From Sphingobium lignivorans (GTDB lineage Bacteria > Pseudomonadota > Alphaproteobacteria > Sphingomonadales > Sphingomonadaceae), in contig NZ_JACHKA010000001.1 in the NCBI RefSeq assembly GCF_014203955.1, positions 3,751,001 through 3,815,000 of the forward strand: a stretch of DNA of 64,000 nucleotides. The letters are read 5' to 3'. Below are positions 8,838 through 19,021 of the stretch, one piece after another. The notes beneath the pieces are model-generated. The model did no database searches and was not told where the DNA came from. It saw nothing but the letters and a program-made list of their open reading frames with translations. A program made the position numbers and the translations under genes. Each line of letters opens with the position of its first letter. Position 1 is the stretch's first letter.

Positions 8838-9647
8838 ATGCGAAATGAAGCAAACCCTGCGTTGAGCGCAGATGAGATTGCCCACTTCGTTCGCGACGGA
8901 TTCGTCCGGATCGACGCGGCGTTCTCCACCGGAATCGCGCAAGAAGCACGCACCATCTTGTGGAAGGCCACCGGGTGTAATCCCGACGATCCGTCCTCAT
9001 GGACGCAACCCGTCGTGCGACTGGATCAGTTCGATCAGGCCCCATTTCGCGAAGCCGCGAATTCGCCCGTCCTGCACAGCGCGTTCGATCAACTGGTCGG
9101 CAAGGGCCGCTGGCTGCCGCGGGGCGGACTTGGCACCTTTCCGGTTCGCTTTCCCTCTGAGGCCGATCCGGGTGACGACGGCTGGCACATCGACGTCAGC
9201 TTCGGCTATGACAACCCGGACTTCATGGCGTGGCGGGCCAATGTGAGCAGCAAGGGCCGCGCTTTGCTGATGCTGTTCCTGTTCTCGGACGTGGGTGTCG
9301 AAGATGCGCCGACACGTGTCCGAATCGGTTCGCACATTGACATAGCCAGACAACTCGCCCCGGCCGGAGACGCCGGCCTCACGCTTCGTGAATTGGCATC
9401 CGACGGATTTGCCGGATCCGCCCACCGACGCGAGGAACTGGCGACGGGTCCGGCAGGCACGGTGTATCTATGCCATCCTTTTTTGGTCCACTCGGCACAG
9501 AAGCATCGCGGAACGGTGCCACGCTTCATGGCGCAACCGCCGCTTCTGCCCCGTGAGCAAATCTGTCTCGATCGCAAGGATCACAATTATTCGCCGGTCG
9601 AACAGGCTATCCTGCGCGCGCTCGGCAGGACGGATCATCTGACGTGA
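8838..9647 (+). CDS. Phytanoyl-CoA dioxygenase family protein
   Basis: A 269-residue protein resembling the PhyH family of Fe(II)/2-oxoglutarate dioxygenases, which hydroxylate varied small molecules. The metal-binding HxD appears as GWHIDVSFG, and the distal His in CHPFLVHSA, followed by an Arg that could hold 2-oxoglutarate. An in-frame TTG at 8826 is possible, but the ATG at 8838 with GAGAG upstream is preferred. GC content and codon use in its first third are lower than in neighbours, a mild sign of acquisition. The substrate is unknown. Confidence 0.8.
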   Translation: MRNEANPALSADEIAHFVRDGFVRIDAAFSTGIAQEARTILWKATGCNPDDPSSWTQPVVRLDQFDQAPFREAANSPVLHSAFDQLVGKGRWLPRGGLGTFPVRFPSEADPGDDGWHIDVSFGYDNPDFMAWRANVSSKGRALLMLFLFSDVGVEDAPTRVRIGSHIDIARQLAPAGDAGLTLRELASDGFAGSAHRREELATGPAGTVYLCHPFLVHSAQKHRGTVPRFMAQPPLLPREQICLDRKDHNYSPVEQAILRALGRTDHLT

Positions 9648-9652
9648 AGACT

Positions 9653-9699
9653 CGGCCCGCCAGCTTTCGGAGCTGTCTTTTCGAGAAGCGGGCGGGCCG
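9653..9699. terminator. Possible shared hairpin between convergent genes
   Basis: CGGCCCGCC (9653-9661) and GGCGGGCCG (9691-9699) are perfect inverted 9-mers enclosing a T-rich stretch. They lie between the stops of the dioxygenase-like gene and the AlkD-like gene and could end transcription from one or both sides. Confidence 0.4.
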
Positions 9700-9765
9700 C
9701 TTCCGACGAGAAATCGGCGATGCACCAAAGCAGCCTTCGCCCGGCTGGGCATTCGTCCGCGCCGC

Positions 9766-10467
9766 CTAGCCCGCGCCCTGCTCGCCCCCGATCCGTTTCA
9801 GCGCTTCCCGCCGACTGAGGGGGCTCAGGCGCTTCTTGTTGGCCGCGACATAGCGACGAACCTCGGCGGGATCGGTCCGCGCATATTGACGCAATGCCCA
9901 GCCGATCGCCTTGCGCAGGAAGAATTCCTGCGAATCGAGCGAGGGCGCAATGCAAGCGTAAAACAGGTCGAGGTCCGTGTGCTTGCCGGCCCGAAGCTGA
10001 CATAGGATTGCGCTGCGGCGCTTCCAAAGATCGGCATCCTGTGCCCAGACGCGCATCGCGCTTGCCATGCCCTCAGGGTCCGCCCCGAGAATGTCGAACA
10101 GGCGCTGCGCGGCGATGGTATCGACATAATCCCACCACGCACCCGTAACGATCATCTCCTCGTACATGGGCAAAGCGTCCAGGCGCTGGAAAGCGCGCGC
10201 CGCGCGGATTCCGCTCAGGGCGATCGCGGCATAGCGCTCCTCCCGGAACGCCGCGCCACGCCAGAGCGTCAGCACGTCGCTTTGCCATTCCTCCCGCGAT
10301 CCGTAGGCGAGATCAGCGAACAAGCGCTTGCATGCCGCCCGCAGCGGCACGGCGGAAACACCCAGATAGGGCATGGCCGATTTCATATAGGCCTGCATGG
10401 CCGGCGCGCGGGCGGGCTCCGCCACCGCGCCCAGTTCCGCGCGCACCGTCTCCGCCAACGTCGTCAT
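9766..10467 (-). CDS. DNA alkylation repair protein (AlkD-like)
   Basis: A 233-residue all-helical protein of the DNA alkylation repair family built of HEAT-like repeats; AlkD members excise N3- and N7-alkylpurines without flipping the base. Family marks include AMQAYMKSAMPYLGVS near the start, EERYAAIAL, the WWDYVD motif with Trp and Asp of the active site, and FFLRKAIGWALRQYA. The start at 10465-10467 overlaps the stop of the preceding membrane-protein gene by four bases (ATGA), so the two are translationally coupled. Confidence 0.9.
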   Translation of the reverse strand: MTTLAETVRAELGAVAEPARAPAMQAYMKSAMPYLGVSAVPLRAACKRLFADLAYGSREEWQSDVLTLWRGAAFREERYAAIALSGIRAARAFQRLDALPMYEEMIVTGAWWDYVDTIAAQRLFDILGADPEGMASAMRVWAQDADLWKRRSAILCQLRAGKHTDLDLFYACIAPSLDSQEFFLRKAIGWALRQYARTDPAEVRRYVAANKKRLSPLSRREALKRIGGEQGAG

Positions 10468-10988
10468 GATCGCGCGCGCATGTGCCGCCATGCATAGCAG
10501 GCGACCGATAGGATCAGAGCCGGCAGCCAAATCAGCATCAGTTCGGAGCGGACCGTCTCGAGACCCCGCGCCGTGAAGAAGCGCGCGCCGATGGGAGACA
10601 CCCTGATCGGCTGCCAATCGCTGAACAGCCGGGTCTTGTCGACTGGCCAGAACAGCGCGACGCCCTGTCCGCCATCGGTCAGCATGTCGAGCAGCGGGTG
10701 GGAGGCCATGCACAGGAACAGGAACACAAATGCGCCGATGCTCCGCGCCGGTCGCCACGACAGGGCGAGCAGGCCGGCCGCTGCAGCCGCAAATGCGAGC
10801 GAATGACTGAAGCCCCGGTGCCCCCACGCGCTGGCATAGCCAAGGCCGAAGCGAAAACCGATGACATCCAGGTCCGGCGCGGCGGCGAGAAACGCCCCAG
10901 CCAGCGCGAGCGGGGGTGCGATCCGCCGCCTGCCCAGCGCTACGCCAGCCGCGAGGGGAAGCAGGGCATGACTGAAGATCGTCGGCAT
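10464..10988 (-). CDS. YdjM-like metal-dependent hydrolase, membrane
   Basis: A 174-residue membrane protein of the LexA-regulated YdjM / predicted membrane metal-dependent hydrolase family. It has the conserved polar set inside hydrophobic helices: FSHALLP, APDLDVIGF, HRGFSHS and SHPLLDMLTDGG. About four membrane spans are visible. It overlaps the AlkD-like gene by four bases, which together with the SOS link known for E. coli YdjM suggests a small DNA-damage operon; no LexA box was identified by eye. Confidence 0.8.
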   Translation of the reverse strand: MPTIFSHALLPLAAGVALGRRRIAPPLALAGAFLAAAPDLDVIGFRFGLGYASAWGHRGFSHSLAFAAAAAGLLALSWRPARSIGAFVFLFLCMASHPLLDMLTDGGQGVALFWPVDKTRLFSDWQPIRVSPIGARFFTARGLETVRSELMLIWLPALILSVACYAWRHMRARS

Positions 10989-11133
10989 GTCAGGCTTCTT
11001 GCCTGTGGAGAGCGGAAACGCAACGCGTTCCCGGCTGGCTTTCCCGGATGGCCTTCAACATCCCGCAAGCCGCGCTTTCCCACAATGAAGACTGCGGCGG
11101 TTCAGTCGCGGGGAGGACTGATCGCCCCTCGCC

Positions 11134-11532
11134 TCAATATCCGATGGTGAGGCCCGCGGCGACATAATGAGGCCCGGCATTCCCCTTGAGCGCCACTTTG
11201 GGGAAGATCGGCATGGCGATCGTCGCATAGGGCCGCGGATCCTCACCGCTGATGCGCACGCCCGCGCCGAACCGCACCGAGGCCGGCAGTCCGAACGTCG
11301 CTTCCACGCGGCCATAAACCGCCGTGTCGCCGTCGCGCAAATACACGCCCGCCCCCGGTGTGAGGCGGAAGCCGGCGAACCCCACGGCGTAGCCGGCGCC
11401 GATTTCCGTCCCCCAGCGCTCATTTGCCCGCGCGTAAGTGGCTTCGGCACCAAAGCCTTCCGCCTGCGCAGCGGCGGGAACGAGAAGTACGGCGGCGCTG
11501 GCTGCGATCAACGGAATGAAACGGATTTTCAT
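11134..11532 (-). CDS. Exported protein, probable small beta-barrel
   Basis: A 132-residue protein with a clear signal peptide (residues 1-24, ending AAAQA). The mature part alternates hydrophobic and polar residues with Gly-rich turns (EIGAGYAVGFAGFRLTPG) and ends in an aromatic residue (TIGY), as small outer-membrane beta-barrels do. No named family was recognised. Confidence 0.7.
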   Translation of the reverse strand: MKIRFIPLIAASAAVLLVPAAAQAEGFGAEATYARANERWGTEIGAGYAVGFAGFRLTPGAGVYLRDGDTAVYGRVEATFGLPASVRFGAGVRISGEDPRPYATIAMPIFPKVALKGNAGPHYVAAGLTIGY

Positions 11533-11777
11533 GATAGTTCGTTCTCCAGAGCGCCCGGCGCCGGCGCCAGAGGATTTCCAGGGCAGATGAAGCCGCCTCG
11601 CACGGCCAGTGCGGCAGGAAGCACAGGGAGCGCCGGGCCTGTTCCATCAGGGACCGATGCGCCCTAGGCGCCAGCCGGGCTCCCATCAAGCATCGCAGAG
11701 ATGAAGCGAGTCCTCTCGTCGGCAGGCCGAATCATCCAGCGGGGATGTGACGGCGCCTGGAAATCATGCCTCCACCG

Positions 11778-13358
11778 TCATTCCCACTCGATCGTGCCGG
11801 GGGGCTTGCTGGTGTAATCATAGACCACCCGGTTGACGCCCTTCACCTCGTTGATGATCCGGGTCGCCACGCGGCTAAGGAAGGCTGCGTCGAAGGGGTA
11901 GATGTCCGCGGTCATGCCGTCGGTGGACGTCACGGCGCGCAAGGCGAGCACGCTGTCATAAGTGCGCCCGTCACCCATCACGCCGACGCTGCGCACCGGC
12001 AGCAGCACGGCGAAGGCCTGCCAGATGGCGTCGTAAAGCCCTGCAGCGCGGATTTCCTCCAGATAGACGGCATCGGCCTTGCGCAGGATGTCGCAGCGTT
12101 CCCGGGTGACTTCGCCCGGAATGCGGATGGCGAGGCCCGGGCCCGGGAAAGGATGGCGGCCAACGAAAATCTCGGGCAGGCCAAGCTCCCGGCCCAGCTC
12201 GCGCACTTCATCCTTGAAGAGCTCGCGCAGCGGCTCGACCAGCTTCATGTTCATGCGCTCGGGCAGGCCACCGACATTGTGATGGCTCTTGATCGTGACG
12301 CTTGGTCCGCCGGTGAAGCTCACGCTCTCGATCACGTCCGGGTAGAGCGTCCCCTGCGCGAGGAAATCCGCGCCGCCGATCTTCTTCGCCTCGGCCTCGA
12401 ACAGATCGATGAACGCCTTGCCGATGAACTTGCGCTTGGCCTCCGGATCGGTGACGCCGGCCAGCCCGCCGAGGAACATGTCGCTCGCGTCCACATGCAC
12501 CAGCGGGATATTGTAGTGCCCGCGGAACAGGCTCACCACCTGCTCGGCCTCGTTCTGCCGCATCAGGCCGTGATCGACAAAGACGCAGGTGAGCTGCTCG
12601 CCAATGGCTTCATGGATCAGCACCGCCGCGACCGCGCTGTCCACGCCGCCCGACAAGCCGCAGATCACTCGCCCCGAGCCGACCTGCTCGCGGATCTCGC
12701 GGATCTTGGTCGCGCGGAACTCGGCCATGGTCCAGTCGCCCGCGCAGCCGCACACATGGCGCACGAAATTGGCGATCAGCTTCGCGCCGTCCGGCGTATG
12801 GACCACTTCGGGATGAAACTGCGTGCCGTAATAGCGCTTCTCGTCATTGGCGATGAGCGCGAAGGGCGCGCCGTCCGATGTCGCCACGATGCGGAAACCC
12901 GGCGCGAAGCGCGTCACCTTGTCGCCATGGCTCATCCACACCTGATGCCGCTCGCCGACCTGCCAGAGCCCGTCGAAAAGGACGCAGGGCTCGGTAACGG
13001 TCAGGAAGGCGCGGCCGAACTCGCCGCCCTCGCCGGTCTCGTGGCCCGGCCGCACTTCGCCGCCGAGCTGGTGGCTCATCACTTGCTGGCCATAGCAGAT
13101 GCCGAGGATCGGCAGGCCGCTGTCGAACAGTTCCTGCGGCGCACGCGGGCTGCCTTCGTCGCAGACCGACGCCGGGGAGCCGGAGAGAATGATGCCTCTG
13201 GGCTGCATCCGCTCGAACGCGGCAAGCGCCTGCGTGAAAGGGGCGATCTCGCTGTAGACACCGGCTTCGCGTACGCGCCGCGCGATGAGCTGGGTCACCT
13301 GCGAGCCGAAATCGACGATGAGGATGGAGTCGGCCGCAGCCGTATTTTGCGCTGACAT
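11778..13358 (-). CDS. guaA: GMP synthase (glutamine-hydrolysing)
   Basis: GuaA converts XMP to GMP with ATP and glutamine-derived ammonia. The 526-residue protein has an N-terminal class I glutaminase domain with the nucleophile Cys88 in GICYGQQ and HPEV later, the ATP-pyrophosphatase PP-loop [10 protein letters not shown], and the C-terminal dimerisation domain ending with a [14 protein letters not shown] tail (here [10 protein letters not shown]). The ~10 residues before the family start are short and normal. Confidence 0.97.
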   Translation of the reverse strand: MSAQNTAAADSILIVDFGSQVTQLIARRVREAGVYSEIAPFTQALAAFERMQPRGIILSGSPASVCDEGSPRAPQELFDSGLPILGICYGQQVMSHQLGGEVRPGHETGEGGEFGRAFLTVTEPCVLFDGLWQVGERHQVWMSHGDKVTRFAPGFRIVATSDGAPFALIANDEKRYYGTQFHPEVVHTPDGAKLIANFVRHVCGCAGDWTMAEFRATKIREIREQVGSGRVICGLSGGVDSAVAAVLIHEAIGEQLTCVFVDHGLMRQNEAEQVVSLFRGHYNIPLVHVDASDMFLGGLAGVTDPEAKRKFIGKAFIDLFEAEAKKIGGADFLAQGTLYPDVIESVSFTGGPSVTIKSHHNVGGLPERMNMKLVEPLRELFKDEVRELGRELGLPEIFVGRHPFPGPGLAIRIPGEVTRERCDILRKADAVYLEEIRAAGLYDAIWQAFAVLLPVRSVGVMGDGRTYDSVLALRAVTSTDGMTADIYPFDAAFLSRVATRIINEVKGVNRVVYDYTSKPPGTIEWE

Positions 13359-13465
13359 GGCTGGCGGATAATGCGCGCCATGAGGCCTGTCCAGCCTTGC
13401 GGAGCGAGATTGATGCGTTGTCGAAGGCTTGGCCCGCGGGCGCGGTCATGGTCGGCCATCAAGGA

Positions 13466-13485
13466 GGGCAGGGCAGGGCAGGGCA
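13466..13485. repeat. Short GGGCA tandem repeat
   Basis: Four perfect copies of GGGCA lie in the spacer between the guaA start and the next gene. Such runs can slip during replication, but its position, about 110 bases upstream of guaA, makes an effect on a gene uncertain. Confidence 0.6.
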
Positions 13486-13509
13486 GGCGAATGCGCCCCG
13501 TTGGCGTCC

Positions 13510-14112
13510 TCAGTTGAAAGTCACGCCTTCCACCCGGCCATTGCCCCAGATGCAGCGAAAGCTGCGCAGGCGGCTCTCGGGCGCGCGCCAGCCGGCCCGC
13601 TGGCTGACTGTGCCGGTGACGTCCCAGCCATTGCCGAACGGACGCACGCCGGTGACGTCCCGCACCTCGGCAAAGCCACCATTGCGCGAGGCCTGTTCGC
13701 GCGCCGCGAGCGCACAGGCATCGACGGCAGCGTCCTCGCCTGCGTAAGAGTCGCCTTCGGCCCGACCGCTGTCATAGCCACCATAGCGATCGTCATACTC
13801 TCCGCCCTCGTAGCGCGGATCATAGGGCCCCTCGTCGGCGCGCTGGTCGGACCGATCATCGTAGCGCGGGTCGTAGCCGCGATCCTCGGACCGCCGCTTG
13901 TCGGCGTTCTGCTTCACGGCCGATGCCGCGATCGCGGCGAGAATGCCGACGCCCAGGATCGTCCCGATCACTGCGCCGGCGTCGCTTCCACCCCGATCAT
14001 GGTGATAGGGTCGACCGTGTCCGTAATAGCCCCGCGCGGAGGCAGGCGCGGCCGATGTGACGAGCATGGCCGCGACCACCAGGCCACCGGCGAGCTTCGA
14101 CGTCTTCCTCAT
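13510..14112 (-). CDS. Exported protein with Tyr/Asp/Arg-rich low-complexity region
   Basis: A 200-residue protein. A signal peptide (to about residue 27, ASA) is followed by a Gly-rich hydrophobic stretch (GAVIGTILGVGILAAIAASAV) that looks like a glycine-zipper membrane segment. Residues about 75-120 are a low-complexity region with repeated Y-D-P-R-Y units. The last 80 residues form a compact domain with two Cys (VDACALA and RCIWGN), possibly a disulfide. The start at 14110-14112 is supported by the signal peptide. Function unknown. Confidence 0.72.
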   Translation of the reverse strand: MRKTSKLAGGLVVAAMLVTSAAPASARGYYGHGRPYHHDRGGSDAGAVIGTILGVGILAAIAASAVKQNADKRRSEDRGYDPRYDDRSDQRADEGPYDPRYEGGEYDDRYGGYDSGRAEGDSYAGEDAAVDACALAAREQASRNGGFAEVRDVTGVRPFGNGWDVTGTVSQRAGWRAPESRLRSFRCIWGNGRVEGVTFN

Positions 14113-14246
14113 GGTACCTGCCTGCCTTTCCATGGAGCGCGGCCACAAGCCGCCCCGCCTGCGGAATAGCCCGGAATTCATGAGCGAGGGCTGAATGATG
14201 CGCGGGGGTGCTTCTCCGCCATGGAGGCCATCCGGCCCCGGCCCGA

Positions 14247-16475
14247 TCACGGCGCTTCCAAGTCCAGGCCTGTCCAATAGGCAATGAAGCTGTACATATC
14301 TGCATATTCCTCGACCAGCTTGTCCACCGGCTTGCCGGAACCGTGGCCGGCGCGCGTCGCGATGCGGATGAGGCGAGGCTTCACGCCCAGTTCGGCATGC
14401 TGAAGCGCGGCGGCATATTTGAAGCTGTGCGCGGGCACCACCCGATCGTCGGTATCCGCCGTGGACACCAGGATCGCCGGATAATCGATGCCGTCGCGAA
14501 TGTTGTGATAAGGCGAATAGGACAGCAGGTTGCGGAAATCCGGCTCCCGGTCCGGCGAACCATAATCGTCGATCCAGTAGCGGCCGACGGTGAACCGATC
14601 GAAACGCAGCATGTCCATGACGCCCACGGCAGGCAATGCCGCCGCAAACAGGTCCGGCCGCTGGTTGACGACCGCGCCGACCAGCAGGCCGCCGTTGGAG
14701 CGCCCCTCGATGGCAAGCTGGTCCGGGCCGGTATAGCCTTGCTGCTTGAGATATTCGGCAGCGGCGATGAAATCGTCGAACACATTCTGCTTGTTCGAGA
14801 GCCGGCCCGCATCATGCCATGCCTTGCCGAATTCACCCCCGCCCCGCAGGCTGGCGATGGCGAGCACGCCACCCTGCTCGATCCACGCGAAGCGCGTCGG
14901 CGAGAAGCCGGGCGTCTGCGAGATGTTAAACCCGCCATAGCCGTAAAGCAGCGTCGGCGCGCTGCGGCCGGCAAGCGCGAGATCGCGGCGGCGGATGATC
15001 TGCATGGGGATCATCGTCCCGTCCTTCGAGGGATAGAGGACCTGTTCGGTCACATAGGCATCCGGATCGAAGGGGAGGCGCGGCTCGGCAAAGACGCTCG
15101 TCTCTCCGGTTTCCACATTGTAGCGATAGACGGTCGAGGGCGTCGTGAAGCTGGAAAAGGAGAAGAAGGTCTCGGGATCGCCGGAGCGACCGCTAAAGCC
15201 GCTGGCGGCGCCCGGCCCGGGCAGCGGCACATCACCATGGGACAGGCCCTGAAGGTCCGCCAGCTCAGCCATGATCCGCCCGTCCGACTGATAGGCCAGG
15301 ATCATCCGGCTGCCGACCATGGAGGTGCCGGCGAGAGTCTGCGAACGCTCGGCGACAAGCGGCTGCGGCCCCTTCCGCGGACGCGTCGCATCCAGCGTGA
15401 CGACCCGGCCGTTCGGCGCGCCCATCGTGGTGCGGAAATACAGCGTGTCGCCGACATTGCCGATGAACTGCCACTCATGGCTCAAGCCCCGCACGAGACG
15501 GACGGGCGCCCGCGCTTCGCCGGTCAGCGGGATGAGCGTCACTTCATGGCGGCGCTCGGTACTTTCGTTGGAGATCACGAGCAGCCAGCGCCCATCGTCC
15601 GTGATCTGGGCGCGATGCATCAGCCGGGGACGGTCCCGCGTCGCATAGACAAGGCGATCCGCGGACTGCGGCGTCCCCAGCGCGTGAAACCAGACCGCCT
15701 GATCCTCGACCGGCGAGCGGGAGCGCTCGCCGTCCTGCGGGGCGGGGAAGCGGGAATAATAGAAACCGCGCCCGTCGGGGCTCCAGGTCAGATTGGAGTA
15801 GCGCACCCACGCGACGCGATCGTCCAGCGGCTCGCCCGTCTCCACGTCGAGGACGTGCAAGGTGCGCCAGTCGGTGCCACCGTCCTGCACCGCATAGAGC
15901 AGCCAGCGACCGTCCGTTGAGGGTTGCCACTCGCCGAGCGCGCTCGCGCCGTCTTCCGAAAAGCTGTTGGGATCGAGCAGCAGCCTCTGCCCATGCGCCG
16001 CTCCCTCGCGCACATAGAGCGGCGACTGGTTCTGCAATCCGCTGTTGCGGATGTAGAAATAGCGCCCACCAGCCTTGCGCGGCGTGCCGTAGCGTTCGTA
16101 GTCGTAGAGCTGCGCGATGCGTGTCCGCAGCGCCTCGCGGCCGGGCAGCGCGGCGAGATAATGCGCGGTCGCGTCGTTCTCGGCCGCGACCCATTGGGCG
16201 ACCTCGCCATCCGTGCGGGCGTCATTTTCCAGCCAGCGATAGGGATCGGCAACGGGCACCCCGAATTGCGTCTCGACGAGATCGGCACGACGGGCCAGCG
16301 GATAGGGCGGCGGAGCGACAGGCGGCGCGACATCGCTTGTGGGCCGGGAAACATGCGCCGCCGTGACGGCTTCGGCGTCATCCAGCCCCCGGGCTGCGGA
16401 TGGGTGCAGGCCGGGGATACCGAGACCGATCAACCCGATGACGATGGCATGCGGGACCGACCGCAGACGAGACAT
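14247..16475 (-). CDS. Prolyl oligopeptidase, exported (S9A family)
   Basis: A 742-residue serine peptidase that cleaves small peptides after proline. An N-terminal hydrophobic segment suggests export. Next is the seven-bladed propeller domain starting with DPYRWLE, then the alpha/beta hydrolase domain with the nucleophile motif EGRSNGGLLVG, the Asp in STADTDDRV and the His in AGHGSGKP. Length is right for the family plus a signal. The start at 16473-16475 avoids a 20-codon extension with no similarity. Confidence 0.93.
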   Translation of the reverse strand: MSRLRSVPHAIVIGLIGLGIPGLHPSAARGLDDAEAVTAAHVSRPTSDVAPPVAPPPYPLARRADLVETQFGVPVADPYRWLENDARTDGEVAQWVAAENDATAHYLAALPGREALRTRIAQLYDYERYGTPRKAGGRYFYIRNSGLQNQSPLYVREGAAHGQRLLLDPNSFSEDGASALGEWQPSTDGRWLLYAVQDGGTDWRTLHVLDVETGEPLDDRVAWVRYSNLTWSPDGRGFYYSRFPAPQDGERSRSPVEDQAVWFHALGTPQSADRLVYATRDRPRLMHRAQITDDGRWLLVISNESTERRHEVTLIPLTGEARAPVRLVRGLSHEWQFIGNVGDTLYFRTTMGAPNGRVVTLDATRPRKGPQPLVAERSQTLAGTSMVGSRMILAYQSDGRIMAELADLQGLSHGDVPLPGPGAASGFSGRSGDPETFFSFSSFTTPSTVYRYNVETGETSVFAEPRLPFDPDAYVTEQVLYPSKDGTMIPMQIIRRRDLALAGRSAPTLLYGYGGFNISQTPGFSPTRFAWIEQGGVLAIASLRGGGEFGKAWHDAGRLSNKQNVFDDFIAAAEYLKQQGYTGPDQLAIEGRSNGGLLVGAVVNQRPDLFAAALPAVGVMDMLRFDRFTVGRYWIDDYGSPDREPDFRNLLSYSPYHNIRDGIDYPAILVSTADTDDRVVPAHSFKYAAALQHAELGVKPRLIRIATRAGHGSGKPVDKLVEEYADMYSFIAYWTGLDLEAP

Positions 16476-16697
16476 GCCCAACAGTTCCTTTTCCCAAGAC
16501 CGTGCATGATCCTCTATGCCACCGGCAGGATTATGCAAGTGTCGGAAATCCAGCGGGGAATTCTACCAAGCGGTCATGCAGGAGCTGTACTGGACCATCC
16601 TGATCGCGCGGGCGCTGGCTGCGGATGCCTGCCCTGAAGACCAGAGGCGATTTGAGCTTCGGGAGGCCGACCCATCTGCCGCGTGTGGAACAACCTC

Positions 16698-16730
16698 CAA
16701 AAGAAAAGCCCCGCCGGTGAAGGCGGGGCT
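16698..16730 (-). terminator. Rho-independent terminator of the alpha operon
   Basis: A perfect 9-bp GC-rich stem (16707-16715 with 16722-16730, 6-base loop) is followed on the minus strand by TTTTCTTTT. It lies 28 bases after the rplQ stop codon and ends the ribosomal cluster. Confidence 0.93.
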
Positions 16731-16757
16731 CCTCGGAAATCTACGGGTCGGAAGCGC

Positions 16758-17183
16758 TCAGGCTGCTTCCATCTCGTCCTCGTCAGCCGTCTGCACCGGG
16801 CCGCTGTCCTGGCCCTTGGCGCTTTCGTCGCGGTCGACGAACTCGATGATCGCCATCTGCACGGCGTCCGATGCGCGGATGCCCGCCTTGATGACGCGCG
16901 TATAGCCGCCGGCCCGGTCCTTGTAGCGCTCGGCCAGCACGTCGAACAGCTTCGCGAGCTGCACGTCGTCGAGCAGACGGGCATGGGCGAGACGCCGGTT
17001 GGAGAGACCGCCGCGCTTGGCCAGCGTGATCAGCTTCTCGACATAGGGGCGAAGCTCCTTCGCCTTGGGCAGCGTGGTCTTGATCTGCTCATGCTTGATG
17101 AGCGAGGCCGCCATGTTGCGGAACATCGCATTGCGATGGCCTGCGGTACGCTGCAGCTTGCGGCCGCCAATCCTGTGACGCAT
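16758..17183 (-). CDS. rplQ: 50S ribosomal protein L17
   Basis: L17 sits at the exit side of the large subunit. The 141-residue protein begins [17 protein letters not shown] and contains the typical [20 protein letters not shown]. After about residue 118 there is an acidic extension ([19 protein letters not shown]) beyond the core seen in E. coli. It is the last gene of the alpha operon, right after rpoA. Confidence 0.97.
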   Translation of the reverse strand: MRHRIGGRKLQRTAGHRNAMFRNMAASLIKHEQIKTTLPKAKELRPYVEKLITLAKRGGLSNRRLAHARLLDDVQLAKLFDVLAERYKDRAGGYTRVIKAGIRASDAVQMAIIEFVDRDESAKGQDSGPVQTADEDEMEAA

Positions 17184-17303
17184 GTCATTCTCCGTTCGTT
17201 AAGGGCCCGTGTGAGGTAACCCAGACCAGGCGGCACTCCGGGCGGCCACCCACAACCCTGTCGAACGAGGCGCGCCACCGGCACCGCCCCGTTCCCTTGT
17301 CGT

Positions 17304-18365
17304 TCAGCCCAGCAGTTCCTGCTCGAGCTTCTTGGCGATTTCCTCGATATTCTCCGGCGGCCAGCCGGGGATATCCATGCCCAGACGCAGACCCATGGAC
17401 GAGAGCACTTCCTTGATCTCGTTGAGGCTCTTGCGGCCGAAGTTCGGCGTGCGGAGCATCTCGGCCTCGGTCTTCTGGACCAGATCGCCGATATAGATGA
17501 TGTTGTCGTTCTTGAGGCAGTTGGCACTGCGCACCGAGAGTTCCAGCTCGTCCACCTTCTTGAGCAGATAGCGGTTGATCTGGTTGGTGTCGCCTTCCCC
17601 TTCCTCGGCCGCCGCAGCACCGGCGCCAGCGCTCGGCATCGCGCTCGGCAGATGATCCTCGAAGTGGACGAAGAGCTGGAGCTGGTCCTGCAGGATACGC
17701 GCGGCATAAGCGACCGCGTCTTCCGGCGTGACGGTCCCGTCCGTCTCGATGGTCAGGTTGAGCCGGTCATAGTCCAGCTCCTGGCCGATACGGGCGTTCT
17801 CCACCTTGTAGGCCACCTGGCGGACGGGCGAGTAAAGCGCATCCACCGGAATGAGGCCGATCGGCGCGTCGGCCGGACGGTTGTTCACGGCCGGGACATA
17901 GCCCTTGCCGCTGTCGCAGGTCAGCTCCATGTTGAAGCTGGCGCCCTCATCGAGATGACAGATCACGAGATCCGGGTTCATGACCTGGATGTCACCGGTC
18001 ACCGCGATATCCCCGGCCTTGACGGCCGCCGGACCCGTGGCGGAAAGCTGAAGCCGGCGAGGACCATCGCCTTCCATCCGGAGCGCGATCTGCTTCACGT
18101 TCAGCACGATGTCGGTCACGTCCTCACGAACGCCAGCGAGGCTGGAGAATTCGTGGAGCACGTTCTCGATCTTGATCGCGGTGACGGCAGCGCCCTGCAG
18201 GGAGGAAAGCAGCACACGCCGCAACGCATTGCCCAGCGTCAGGCCGAAGCCGCGCTCGAGCGGCTCGGCGACAAAGGTCGCGCGGCGCTTCGGGTCGCCG
18301 CTGGCCTTGATCTCGAGGCCATTGGGCTTCTTCAATTCCTGCCAGTTCTTGATGTTGACAGTCAT
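17304..18365 (-). CDS. rpoA: RNA polymerase subunit alpha
   Basis: The 353-residue alpha subunit nucleates RNA polymerase assembly and contacts UP elements and activators. The N-terminal assembly domain shows [16 protein letters not shown]. An Ala/Gly/Glu-rich linker (about residues 240-260) leads to the C-terminal domain with [14 protein letters not shown] and [13 protein letters not shown]. The start at 18363-18365 (MTVNIKNW) is the usual one; eight upstream in-frame residues are ignored. Confidence 0.97.
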   Translation of the reverse strand: MTVNIKNWQELKKPNGLEIKASGDPKRRATFVAEPLERGFGLTLGNALRRVLLSSLQGAAVTAIKIENVLHEFSSLAGVREDVTDIVLNVKQIALRMEGDGPRRLQLSATGPAAVKAGDIAVTGDIQVMNPDLVICHLDEGASFNMELTCDSGKGYVPAVNNRPADAPIGLIPVDALYSPVRQVAYKVENARIGQELDYDRLNLTIETDGTVTPEDAVAYAARILQDQLQLFVHFEDHLPSAMPSAGAGAAAAEEGEGDTNQINRYLLKKVDELELSVRSANCLKNDNIIYIGDLVQKTEAEMLRTPNFGRKSLNEIKEVLSSMGLRLGMDIPGWPPENIEEIAKKLEQELLG

Positions 18366-18490
18366 GTATTTCCCCTGGGGTTGGGCCATCGGTCGGTGAG
18401 GGTTCAGCGCTGGTCCCCGGCCTCCGGCAATACAGAACGTTCGGTCATTCGGCGGTTTCGTGGGAACCGACGAAGGACCGTCGTGACGCC

Positions 18491-18880
18491 TCAGACGCGG
18501 CGGCGCTTGCTCGGACGCACACCGTTGTGCGGAATCGGGGTCACGTCGCGGATCGAGGTGATCGTGAAGCCGACGGCCTGCAGAGCGCGCAGGGCCGATT
18601 CACGGCCGGAGCCCGGGCCCTTGACCTCGACCTCGAGCGTGCGGACGCCATGCTCGGCGGCCTTCCGGCCCGCATCCTCGGCGCAGACCTGCGCTGCATA
18701 AGGGGTCGACTTGCGCGATCCCTTGAAGCCCATCATGCCGGCCGAAGACCAGCTGATCGCATTGCCCTGCGCATCGGTGATGGTGATCATGGTGTTGTTG
18801 AAGCTGGCGTTCACATGCGCGACGCCGGCCGAGATGTTCTTGCGTTCGCGCCTGCGAAGCCGCTGGGGTTCCCGTGCCAT
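18491..18880 (-). CDS. rpsK: 30S ribosomal protein S11
   Basis: S11 forms part of the platform of the small subunit near the mRNA exit. The 129-residue protein has [32 protein letters not shown] and the Gly/Arg-rich [12 protein letters not shown] and C-terminal [11 protein letters not shown], as expected. It lies between rpsM and rpoA. Confidence 0.97.
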   Translation of the reverse strand: MAREPQRLRRRERKNISAGVAHVNASFNNTMITITDAQGNAISWSSAGMMGFKGSRKSTPYAAQVCAEDAGRKAAEHGVRTLEVEVKGPGSGRESALRALQAVGFTITSIRDVTPIPHNGVRPSKRRRV

Positions 18881-19021
18881 CTGCGTTGTATCCTACTCGA
18901 ATCTTGTTGAGCTGGAAGCGGGCGGTTCGGGCTGGTCTTTCAGCCCTTCTGCCGCGCGCCTCTGACGGAAAGAAGAAGGAACCGGACTGCGGCGATGGCT
19001 CGCCGCGGCCGGTGTCGGCTC

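Noticed and set aside
11766..13355. 529-codon frame opposite guaA
   Set aside because: Fully antisense to a certain gene; composition (His/Asp/Ala/Arg-rich) is typical of shadows of high-GC3 genes.
13466..13485. GGGCA tandem repeat as a CRISPR or phase-variation switch
   Set aside because: Only four 5-bp units, no spacers, and not placed in a coding or core-promoter position.
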